Part shown: positions 1 to 4,771 of the stretch, in pieces
Layout: every line of letters starts with the position of its first letter
Numbering within the stretch: the first letter of the stretch is position 1
NCBI GenBank assembly: GCA_020438595.1
Contig: JAGQUI010000207.1
Span: forward strand, 1-5,474
Length of the DNA: 5,474 bases
From: Propionibacteriaceae bacterium
GTDB lineage: Bacteria; Actinomycetota; Actinomycetes; Propionibacteriales; Propionibacteriaceae
Direction: 5' to 3'
The notes under the pieces: generated by a model
The model's database searches: none
What the model saw: the letters and a program-made list of their open reading frames with translations, nothing else
What the model was told of the DNA's origin: nothing
Position numbers and translations under genes: made by a program

Positions 1-328
1 CCAGCCCGGGGAGGAGGAACTCGACCGCGCTCGGCAGGCCCGCGATCCGCACCACCCCGGACGGGCGGCCGCGCAGGTCGTCCAGTTCTCGCTGCAGGCG
101 GCCCAGCTCGGTGGCGACGCCCACCGCGCCGTCGGCGAGCAGGCGCCCGGCGGCGGTGAGCCGCAGCCCGCGTCCGTCCGGCTCGACGAGCGCCGCGCCG
201 AACGCGCGCTCCGCGTTGCGCAGCTGCTGGCTCACCGCGGAGGGGGAGCGGAACGTCGCCTCCGCCACGGCCGTGACCGTGCCGCGGTCGGCGAGTTCGC
301 GGAGCAGCTCGAGGTGTCGGACGTCCAT
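1..328 (-). CDS. LysR-family transcriptional regulator, N-terminal part (cut by window edge)
   Basis: A DNA-binding regulator of the LysR family. The 109 visible residues begin MDVRHLELLRELADRG and hold the family's winged helix-turn-helix (about residues 3-62). Recognition-helix residues SPSAVSQQLRNAER (28-41) are followed by the wing region GRGLRLTAAG (52-61), then a linker helix (about 63-88) and the start of the effector-binding domain (GVVRIAGLPSAVEFLLPGL). LysR proteins are normally near 300 residues, so about two thirds lies beyond position 1; the frame is open to the edge. The ATG at 328-326 has no Shine-Dalgarno sequence but sits 6 nt after TAGGCT, which suggests a leaderless transcript. 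The gene diverges from the EamA exporter with a 71-bp gap, the usual layout for a LysR protein controlling its neighbour and itself. Family call is firm; ligand and target are inferred. Confidence 0.93.
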   Translation of the reverse strand, partial: MDVRHLELLRELADRGTVTAVAEATFRSPSAVSQQLRNAERAFGAALVEPDGRGLRLTAAGRLLADGAVGVATELGRLQRELDDLRGRPSGVVRIAGLPSAVEFLLPGL

Positions 329-334
329 GAAGGA

Positions 335-340
335 AGCCTA
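335..340 (-). promoter_or_regulatory. Candidate -10 element for a leaderless LysR transcript
   Basis: On the minus strand TAGGCT is followed by 6 nt (TCCTTC) and then the ATG at 328. Actinobacterial leaderless genes typically have TANNNT placed so that transcription starts at the A of the start codon, as this spacing would give. No purine-rich ribosome site precedes the ATG. No clear -35 hexamer is seen about 17 nt upstream, so this rests on the -10 and its spacing alone. Confidence 0.45.
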
Positions 341-343
341 AAG

Positions 344-356
344 TATTTGTTCGGAA
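344..356. promoter_or_regulatory. Possible LysR box (T-N11-A) between regulator and exporter
   Basis: TATTTGTTCGGAA fits the loose T-N11-A pattern bound by LysR regulators, with a short dyad ATT (345-347) and AAT (355-357). A wider dyad AAGTA (341-345) and TACTT (368-372) encloses it. The AT-rich patch stands out from its GC-rich surroundings and lies between the divergent starts, where such a site is expected. The pattern is weak and common, so the call depends mainly on position. Confidence 0.3.
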
Positions 357-399
357 TCATGCGCTGGTACTTCACGGACATTCCCGCGACGATGGGGGC

Positions 400-1332
400 G
401 TGCCCGTCCGTCATCGCCTGCTCGCCATCGCCGTGGCCGCGCTGTGGGGCGTGAACTTCCTGGCCATCCACGCCTCGCTGCAGCAGTTCCCGCCGTTCTT
501 TCTGGTCGCCCTGCGGTTCGCCCTGATCGCCGTGCCGACCGTCCTGTTCGTGCCCCGCCCGCAGGTGCCGTTGCGCTGGCTGGTCGGCTACGGGCTCGGC
601 TTCGGCGTGGCCCAGTTCACGTTCCTGTACTGGGGCATGGCGGCCGGCATGCCCACGGGGCTGGCCTCGCTGGTGCTGCAGGCGTCCGCACCGTTCACGC
701 TGGTGCTCGGCGCACTGCTGCTCGGCGAGCGGGTGCGCGGGCGCCAGTGGCTGGGCATCGCGGTGGCGATCGTCGGCATGGCCCTGGTCGGGTTCTCCCG
801 CGCCCAGGCCGCGGCGCTGGTGCCGTTCCTGCTCGTGCTCGCCGGCGGCCTCGGCTGGGCCTTCGGCAACCTCGCCAGCCGGCTCGCCCAGCCGCCCAAC
901 CCGCTGCACCTCACCCTGTGGATGTCCGTGGTCGTGCCCGTGCCGATGCTCGCGCTGTCGCTGGCGTTCGAGGGCCCCGAACAGATCTGGACCGCGCTCG
1001 CGGGCTCGCTGTCCGCGTCCGCGCTGCCCGCGTGGGCGGGCCTCGCCTACACCTGCATCATCGCGACGGCGATCGGTTCGGGGATCTGGACGTGGCTGCT
1101 GGCCCGGCACCCGGCCGGCATCGTCGCGCCCTTCTCGATGCTGGTCCCGGTGGCGGGCATCATCACCGCCGCACTGGTGCTCGGCGAGCGTCCGACCGGG
1201 CTGGAACTGCTCGGCGGCGTCGTGGTCGTGGCCGGCGTGCTGGTCGGGGCCCGGCGCCCGCGTCCCCACGTCCGCGCCGAACCCCCGCCCCCTGCCGAGT
1301 TGTCAGAATCTGGTGCGGCCATGGGCGCATGA
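400..1332 (+). CDS. eamA: EamA-type amino-acid/metabolite exporter (DMT superfamily)
   Basis: Inner-membrane exporter of the drug/metabolite transporter superfamily, 310 residues, with two EamA repeats (about 8-132 and 143-285) and roughly ten hydrophobic helices. Visible hallmarks are LWGVNF (15-20), GMPTGLASLVLQ (83-94), LGERV (108-112) ending repeat one, FSMLVPVAGI (245-254), and LGERPTG (261-267) in repeat two. From memory, the N-terminal half follows Escherichia coli EamA (an O-acetylserine/cysteine exporter, about 299 residues) closely, including the PPxxLxxLRF and GYGL...AQF stretches, so the symbol is a reasonable homology call. Substrate here is unproven. The GTG at 400 is chosen because the hydrophobic segment begins soon after; the ATGs at 359 and 392 are out of frame. 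Only a G-run (394-398) precedes it, a poor ribosome site. Residues 299-310 are encoded inside an inverted repeat. Control by the divergent LysR protein is likely. Confidence 0.92.
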   Translation: MPVRHRLLAIAVAALWGVNFLAIHASLQQFPPFFLVALRFALIAVPTVLFVPRPQVPLRWLVGYGLGFGVAQFTFLYWGMAAGMPTGLASLVLQASAPFTLVLGALLLGERVRGRQWLGIAVAIVGMALVGFSRAQAAALVPFLLVLAGGLGWAFGNLASRLAQPPNPLHLTLWMSVVVPVPMLALSLAFEGPEQIWTALAGSLSASALPAWAGLAYTCIIATAIGSGIWTWLLARHPAGIVAPFSMLVPVAGIITAALVLGERPTGLELLGGVVVVAGVLVGARRPRPHVRAEPPPPAELSESGAAMGA

Positions 1333-1349
1333 GATTCTGACAACTCGGC
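1294..1349. repeat. 18-bp perfect inverted repeat at a convergent gene junction (probable bidirectional terminator)
   Basis: Left arm GCCGAGTTGTCAGAATCT (1294-1311) and right arm AGATTCTGACAACTCGGC (1332-1349) are exact reverse complements. The 20-nt centre can pair further through TGCG (1314-1317) with CGCA (1326-1329). The element spans the last 13 codons of the exporter gene, including its TGA (1330-1332), and ends 14 nt before the stop of the convergent PLDc_N gene. There is no T-run on either side. GC-rich actinomycetes often terminate at strong hairpins without a U tract, so a two-way terminator is the simplest reading. A dispersed palindromic element that landed at the gene end is the alternative. 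The repeat itself is certain; its function is inferred. Confidence 0.85.
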
Positions 1350-1363
1350 TGGAAGGGGTCAGC

Positions 1364-1795
1364 TCAGCGGTCGTCGGGCTTCGGCTCGGGGTCGGGGTCG
1401 GAGCCCGGGCCGTCCTGCTTGCGGAGCTCCTCCTCACGGCGACGCAGGTCGTCCTCCCACTGCTTGAGCATGCGCTCGTGGTCGGTGTTCGACCTCTTCA
1501 GCGTGGCGAGGAACTCGGGGTCGTCGTCGGGGGCCTTGGGGCGCTGCCGCGGCGGCTGCTCCCAGTCCGAGCGGCCCACCGGCCGCTGCGGGGCCGTCGG
1601 CGTCCGCGGCACGGAGTTGGCCGGACGCCCGGCGACCAGCCAGGCGATCCCGCCGACCAGCGGGATGATGATGATCAGCAGGATCCAGGCCCACTTGGGC
1701 AGGTTCCGGATCCTCGTCTCGTCCGCCATGATCGCGTCGATCAGGCAGAACACGAGGATGATGGCCTCGACGACGAAGGGCAGTAGGCGGATCAT
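1364..1795 (-). CDS. Small PLDc_N-domain membrane protein, function unknown
   Basis: A 143-residue protein with two membrane helices (about 3-24 and 36-56). The second segment, LPKWAWILLIIIIPLVGGIA followed by WLVAGRP, has the Trp/Pro/Gly pattern of the PLDc_N domain (phospholipase D nuclease N-terminal, PF13396). No HKD catalytic motif is present, so this is a membrane module only, not a nuclease or lipase. A proline/arginine-rich stretch (61-90) leads to a charged, probably coiled-coil tail (about 94-127, with LKQWEDDLRRREEELRKQ) and an acidic, proline-rich end. Stand-alone proteins of this form are common in actinobacteria without known role. Start: the ATG at 1795-1793 has GGGAG (minus strand, 1806-1802) 6 nt upstream, a good ribosome site. 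It lies 50 bp downstream of the amidotransferase on the same strand and may share its transcript. It converges on the exporter gene. Confidence 0.85.
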   Translation of the reverse strand: MIRLLPFVVEAIILVFCLIDAIMADETRIRNLPKWAWILLIIIIPLVGGIAWLVAGRPANSVPRTPTAPQRPVGRSDWEQPPRQRPKAPDDDPEFLATLKRSNTDHERMLKQWEDDLRRREEELRKQDGPGSDPDPEPKPDDR

Positions 1796-1801
1796 TCACG
1801 G

Positions 1802-1806
1802 CTCCC
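1802..1806 (-). promoter_or_regulatory. Ribosome binding site of the PLDc_N gene
   Basis: GGGAG on the minus strand, 6 nt before the ATG at 1795. It fixes the start of this gene, in contrast to the amidotransferase upstream, which lacks such a site. Confidence 0.7.
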
Positions 1807-1845
1807 GGGTTGCTGGCGACCACGATAGGCCATCCGGGCCGGAAA

Positions 1846-2562
1846 TCAGGCGGCCAGCACCCTCGACCGCAGTTGCCCGCAGAACGCCTGCGCGAGCAGC
1901 CGGCCGTTGCGGGAGATCTCGGTGTCCTGCGCGTGCATCGAGCGGCGCATCGTGCGGGCGTCGCCGCCGGTAAGTTCGGCCCAGCGTCCCATCAGGTCCG
2001 GGGACGCCTCGGGGTGGAACTGCACGCCCACGGCCGAACCGACCCGGAACGCCTGGTTGGGGTAGGCCTCGCTGCCGGCCAGCGACACCGCGCCGTCGGG
2101 CAGTTTCGTGACCGCGTCGGAGTGGGACTCGGCGAGCAGCGTCGGTCCGGTCTCGGCCAGGCGTCCCAGCAGCGGGTCGCCGGACGCCGCCTCGTGCCAG
2201 GTCACCGGGTACGCCCCGTGCTCGCCGCCACCGGGGTCGGCGACGGTCACCTCGCCGCCGAACGCCTCGGCGAGCAGTTGGTGGCCCAGGCAGATCGCGA
2301 GCGTGGGGACCTCGGCCTCCACGGCGGCCACCATCAGGTCCTTGAGCGGCTCCAGCCACGGGTGGTCGGCGGCGTCGTGGGCGCTCATCGTGCCGCCGAG
2401 CACCAGCAGGCCGTCGCCGAGGTCGCCCAGCCGGGGCACGTCGCGCTGCCACAGCGGGACGGCGCGGACCAGTACCCGGTTGCTCGCCAGCCAGGGACCG
2501 AACCGGTCCACCGGCACGAGCGGGTCCGGCTGGACGATCGTCGCGCGCACTGCCCTCGGCAT
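1846..2562 (-). CDS. Class I (type 1) glutamine amidotransferase, stand-alone
   Basis: A 238-residue cytoplasmic protein with the triad-type GATase1 fold, which releases ammonia from glutamine or attacks a related amide. The oxyanion region LLVLGGTMSAHD (52-63) precedes the nucleophile elbow AICLGHQLLAEAFGG (89-103) with Cys91. His183 and Glu185 lie in VQFHPEAS (180-187), so the Cys-His-Glu triad is complete. The length fits single-domain members of the GuaA-N/COG0518-like group. No synthetase domain or partner is fused or adjacent, so the acceptor substrate cannot be named; a gamma-glutamyl-amine hydrolase role is possible. The ATG at 2562-2560 has no Shine-Dalgarno sequence but follows TAGCCT by 6 nt, suggesting leaderless transcription. 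It sits 51 bp after the MFS gene and 50 bp before the PLDc_N gene, all on the minus strand. Confidence 0.92.
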   Translation of the reverse strand: MPRAVRATIVQPDPLVPVDRFGPWLASNRVLVRAVPLWQRDVPRLGDLGDGLLVLGGTMSAHDAADHPWLEPLKDLMVAAVEAEVPTLAICLGHQLLAEAFGGEVTVADPGGGEHGAYPVTWHEAASGDPLLGRLAETGPTLLAESHSDAVTKLPDGAVSLAGSEAYPNQAFRVGSAVGVQFHPEASPDLMGRWAELTGGDARTMRRSMHAQDTEISRNGRLLAQAFCGQLRSRVLAA

Positions 2563-2568
2563 GTTCGG

Positions 2569-2574
2569 AGGCTA
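2569..2574 (-). promoter_or_regulatory. Candidate -10 element for a leaderless amidotransferase transcript
   Basis: TAGCCT on the minus strand, then 6 nt (CCGAAC), then the ATG at 2562. The spacing puts transcription start at the ATG, and no ribosome site is visible. It is the same TAG-N-CT plus 6 nt arrangement as before the LysR gene. If real, the amidotransferase has its own promoter inside what looks like an operon with the MFS gene. No good -35 is seen. Confidence 0.42.
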
Positions 2575-2613
2575 GCGGAGGATTCTGACGGTGAGGTTAC
2601 GGGGAGATGCCGC

Positions 2614-3858
2614 TCACGCGACCGGTGCGGACTCCGCGTCCAGCGCCTCGCGCGGGTCGGCGACCCGGGCGAGCTCGGGCCCGACCTGTCGCGAGACCAG
2701 CAGGCTGGCCAGCATCGCCACCAACACCACCAGCAGGGCGTTGCGGGTGCCGCCGAGGGCGTCCGCGGCGACTCCGATGAGGGGAGCTGCGGTGAGCGCG
2801 GCGACCGAGCCCATGGACGCCATCACCGACACCCGGCCGGGCGCCCGCAGCGGGTCGTCCGACACGGCGGCGACGGCGATCGGGAAGCACAGCGCGGCGC
2901 CGACACCCCACAGCGCGACCCCGACCAGGGCGACCTGGGGACGGGTGGCCAGTGCGAACAGGCTCAGCCCGAGAATGCCGAACAGGCCGGAGAGTTGCAG
3001 GCTCGCGACCCGTCCGAGTCGGTCGATCGCGCGGGTGCCGACGATCCGGACGATCGTCATGGACCCGATGAAGACCCCGAGCACGATCCCACCGAACGCC
3101 TCGGTGGCGCCGAAGCCGTCCACGAAGGCCAGCGAGAGCCAGTTGTTGGCGGCGCCCTCGCTCAGGGCCGCGGCGAAGGCGACCGCGCCGATCAGGAGGG
3201 TGCGCGGTTCCTTCCACACGGCCAGCGCGGAGGATGCCGGCCTCGGCGTCCGGGACTCGCGGACCGGTGCGCCGGGCATCACCAGGCCCGCGGCGAGCGC
3301 GGCCAGGCGGAGTGCGCCGACGGCGACCCCCACGACCGCGAACTGCGCGACCACGGGGACGCCGGCCGCGGCGCAGGCCGCGCCGAGCATCGACCCGGCC
3401 ACCGCACCGGCGGAGAAGGCGGCATGGAAGTGGGGGATGACGGCCCGGCGATAGGCCTGCTCGATCCGTGCGGACTCGATGTTCATCGGGACGTTCAGCA
3501 GTGCGCCGCCGATGCCGTTGACCACGACGCCCAGGCCGAAGACCCACCAGGACCCCAGGGCGGGGCCGACGCCCATCAGGGTGAAGCCGACGGTCATCAC
3601 GACCGCTCCGGCCGCGAACACCCGGGCGCTGCCGAACCGCCCGACGATGGCCGGGGACGCGAAGACGGCGGCCAGCGCGCCGATCGAGCCGACCAGCAGG
3701 ATGCCGCCGAGTTGGACGGCGTCGAGGCCGAGTTCGTCCCGCACGCCGGGGATGCGGGCGAGCCAGGAGAAGACGATCAGGCCGCTCAGCGCGAAGGCGC
3801 TGAGCAGCAGGGCGCGCGCACGGTGGTGCGCGGGGCGGGCAAGGAACTGCCTGTACAC
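2614..3858 (-). CDS. MFS transporter, YbjJ/MosC-like
   Basis: Twelve-helix major facilitator superfamily protein, 414 residues from the chosen start. Helix 1 begins near residue 16 (ALLLSAFALSGLIVFSWLAR). Between helices 4 and 5 lie LNVPMNIESARIEQ (121-134) and IPHFHAAFSAGAVAG (141-155), features I associate with the YbjJ/MosC-like subgroup. The central loop (about 195-217) precedes the second bundle, which carries EGAANNW (234-240). Direction and substrate are unknown; sugar-like or drug-like solutes are guesses. Start choice: the GTG at 3858-3856 has GGAG 7 nt upstream and leaves a short basic N-terminus (YRQFLARPAHHRAR). An in-frame TTG at 3921 would add 21 residues but has no comparable support. 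Only 51 bp separates its stop from the amidotransferase. It diverges from the nitroreductase gene across a 233-bp control region. Confidence 0.9.
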   Translation of the reverse strand: MYRQFLARPAHHRARALLLSAFALSGLIVFSWLARIPGVRDELGLDAVQLGGILLVGSIGALAAVFASPAIVGRFGSARVFAAGAVVMTVGFTLMGVGPALGSWWVFGLGVVVNGIGGALLNVPMNIESARIEQAYRRAVIPHFHAAFSAGAVAGSMLGAACAAAGVPVVAQFAVVGVAVGALRLAALAAGLVMPGAPVRESRTPRPASSALAVWKEPRTLLIGAVAFAAALSEGAANNWLSLAFVDGFGATEAFGGIVLGVFIGSMTIVRIVGTRAIDRLGRVASLQLSGLFGILGLSLFALATRPQVALVGVALWGVGAALCFPIAVAAVSDDPLRAPGRVSVMASMGSVAALTAAPLIGVAADALGGTRNALLVVLVAMLASLLVSRQVGPELARVADPREALDAESAPVA

Positions 3859-3865
3859 GGGAATG

Positions 3866-3869
3866 CTCC
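3866..3869 (-). promoter_or_regulatory. Ribosome binding site supporting the GTG start of the MFS gene
   Basis: GGAG on the minus strand, 7 nt before the GTG at 3858. It favours this start over the in-frame TTG at 3921. Confidence 0.6.
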
Positions 3870-3936
3870 GCTGGCTAGGGACGACACTGGGGAAGATCCC
3901 TTTGGCGCGGGCGTCGGACAACAGACGTTGGAGGGC

Positions 3937-3992
3937 ATGCCTCCACCTCGGCCAGCCAGGCTGGACCGCGGCGTCGGGGATGCCTCCATCCC
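3937..3992. repeat. Short direct repeats and a small hairpin in the MFS leader
   Basis: ATGCCTCCA occurs at 3937-3945 and again at 3980-3988. Each copy lies in a small inverted repeat: GGAGG/CCTCC (3930-3934 and 3940-3944) and GGGATG/CATCCC (3977-3982 and 3987-3992) with a 4-nt loop. The second overlaps the candidate MFS -10. It could be a regulator target or leader structure, or chance in a GC-rich region. Confidence 0.3.
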
Positions 3993-4016
3993 ATCAGTCC
4001 CCGGCTCCGGAGTCAA
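3988..4016 (-). promoter_or_regulatory. Candidate promoter for the MFS gene
   Basis: On the minus strand TTGACT (4016-4011) and TGGGAT (3993-3988) are 17 nt apart. The -35 is a close match to the primary-sigma consensus; the -10 is weak (three of six). Transcription from here would give a leader of roughly 120 nt before the GTG at 3858. Confidence 0.35.
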
Positions 4017-4028
4017 ACCGTGCGGCGG

Positions 4029-4058
4029 TTGGGTTTGCGCTACCGCCCGTGATATAGT
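4029..4058 (+). promoter_or_regulatory. Candidate promoter for the nitroreductase gene
   Basis: TATAGT (4053-4058) is a good -10. TTGGGT (4029-4034), 18 nt upstream, is a partial -35. A start near 4065 would give a leader of about 27 nt containing the ribosome site GGAAG (4078-4082), which lies 9 nt before the GTG at 4092. The AT-rich stretch 4051-4080 is conspicuous here. Confidence 0.5.
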
Positions 4059-4072
4059 TCAGTTCTCAACTA
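4055..4072. promoter_or_regulatory. 18-bp imperfect palindrome, candidate repressor operator
   Basis: TAGTTCAGTTCTCAACTA pairs at seven of nine positions about its centre (TAGTT with AACTA, and AG with CT). It overlaps the -10 and the expected transcription start of the nitroreductase gene, where a repressor would block initiation. Sites of this size and AT character are used by MarR- and HxlR-type repressors, which often control redox enzymes, but no such regulator gene lies in the window. Confidence 0.45.
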
Positions 4073-4091
4073 CTTTTGGAAGCTGACGCAC

Positions 4092-4691
4092 GTGACTGAA
4101 CAGACCCTCGTCCGACCGCTCACCGCGGAGAGCATCTTCACCGAGATGCACACCGCCTACCGGTTCACCCCCGAGCCCGTCACGGACGAGCAGCTGGCGC
4201 GGATCTACGAGCTTGCGAAGTTCACCCCGACCGCGCTGAACAGCCAGCCGCTGCGGATCACCTTCGTGCGCACGGAGGCCGCCAGGGCCCGGCTGCTGCC
4301 GCTGCTCGCCGAGGGCAACCGCGCCAAGTCGGCGTCCGCGCCGGTGGTGGCGATCCTCGCCGCCGACACCGACTTCCACGAGCACCTGCCGGTGGTCAAC
4401 CCGCAGTCGGCCGGGGCGCGCGAGCGGTTCGCCGCGAACGCCGAGCACCGGCGCGCGATGGCCACCAACAACGCGTGGCTGGCCGCGGGCGGCTTCATTC
4501 TCGCCGTCCGCGCGATCGGGTTGGACGCCGGCCCGATGGGCGGCATCGACACCGCGGGGATCGACGCGGAGTTCTTCTCCGGCACGTCGCTGCGCACGAT
4601 CATGGTCGTGAACATCGGCCACGTCGCCGAGGACGGCGCCTTCCCGCGCAACCCGCGGCTCGGCTTCGACCAGGCCGTCACCCTCGCCTGA
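4092..4691 (+). CDS. FMN nitroreductase-family protein, RutE/malonic semialdehyde reductase-like
   Basis: A 199-residue cytoplasmic flavoprotein of the nitroreductase family, which uses FMN and NAD(P)H to reduce nitro compounds, quinones or, in the RutE branch, malonic semialdehyde to 3-hydroxypropionate. FTPTALNSQPLRITFV (44-59) matches the FMN-binding stretch of RutE (GPTSANCSPARIVF, from memory). GLDAGPMGGID (143-153), the FFSGTSL segment (161-167), NIGH (174-177) and NPRLGFDQA (187-195) follow the RutE order, and the length is nearly the same (196 in E. coli). No other rut pyrimidine-degradation genes are nearby, so the physiological substrate is open and the rutE symbol is withheld. The GTG at 4092 is supported by GGAAG 9 nt upstream. 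The stop lies 2 nt before a long inverted repeat. A candidate operator overlaps its promoter. Confidence 0.92.
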   Translation: MTEQTLVRPLTAESIFTEMHTAYRFTPEPVTDEQLARIYELAKFTPTALNSQPLRITFVRTEAARARLLPLLAEGNRAKSASAPVVAILAADTDFHEHLPVVNPQSAGARERFAANAEHRRAMATNNAWLAAGGFILAVRAIGLDAGPMGGIDTAGIDAEFFSGTSLRTIMVVNIGHVAEDGAFPRNPRLGFDQAVTLA

Positions 4692-4693
4692 CC

Positions 4694-4771
4694 GGACCAA
4701 GTTGGGGACGGTTCCTAACTCGGTCCACCTTCTGGCGTGGACCGAGTTAGGAACCGTCCCCAACTCGGTCC
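4694..4771. repeat. Long nested inverted repeat (35-bp arms) at a convergent gene junction
   Basis: Arms 4694-4728 and 4737-4771 are reverse complements at 34 of 35 positions (A4699 faces C4766), with an 8-nt loop CTTCTGGC. Each arm holds a 33-nt unit (4694-4726 and 4739-4771) that is itself palindromic: GGACCGAGTT, 13 nt, AACTCGGTCC, with one change in the left copy. In the right copy the small palindrome extends to 14 bp (GCGTGGACCGAGTT with AACTCGGTCCACGC). So two inverted copies of one palindromic unit sit head to head and can fold singly or as one long hairpin. It lies 3' of the nitroreductase, and its right arm encodes the hydrolase C-terminus and stop. No T-run follows. A bidirectional terminator or a REP/BIME-like dispersed element are both possible. 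Confidence 0.9.

Noticed and set aside
232..1269. 345-codon open frame on the minus strand
   Set aside because: Antisense to the EamA gene, with repetitive Arg/Gln/His/Gly composition and no recognisable domain.
1364..1795. Phospholipase D or nuclease activity for the small PLDc_N protein
   Set aside because: Only the two-helix N-terminal module is present; there is no HxKxxxxD motif.
3700..3735. Further GCCGAGTT copies as part of the palindrome family
   Set aside because: Two occurrences lie inside the MFS coding sequence without a complementary arm and fit ordinary codon use; they show that the 7-mer core alone is not informative.
3859..3921. Longer MFS protein starting at the in-frame TTG at 3921
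   Set aside because: TTG is a rare start and lacks a good ribosome site, while the GTG at 3858 has GGAG at 7 nt. The added residues (SDARAKGIFPSVV...) show no signal or helix.
3786..4016. Possible small 76-residue protein in the MFS leader (minus strand)
   Set aside because: It overlaps the MFS start in another frame, is Pro/Ser-rich without a domain, and its first ATG has no ribosome site.
1810..4086. 758-codon open frame on the plus strand
   Set aside because: It is antisense to the amidotransferase and MFS genes, which have clear family motifs. Its translation is low-complexity Arg/Gly/Asp/His/Gln-rich, as expected from the opposite frame of GC-rich genes.
4092..4691. Assignment as RutE in a pyrimidine-degradation operon
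   Set aside because: Sequence resembles RutE, but no other rut-type gene is next to it; the neighbours are an MFS transporter and a hydrolase on the opposite strand.
4694..4771. Insertion sequence or transposon end
   Set aside because: No transposase or target-site duplication is visible, and the element is only 78 bp with nested symmetry, closer to a palindromic unit or terminator.
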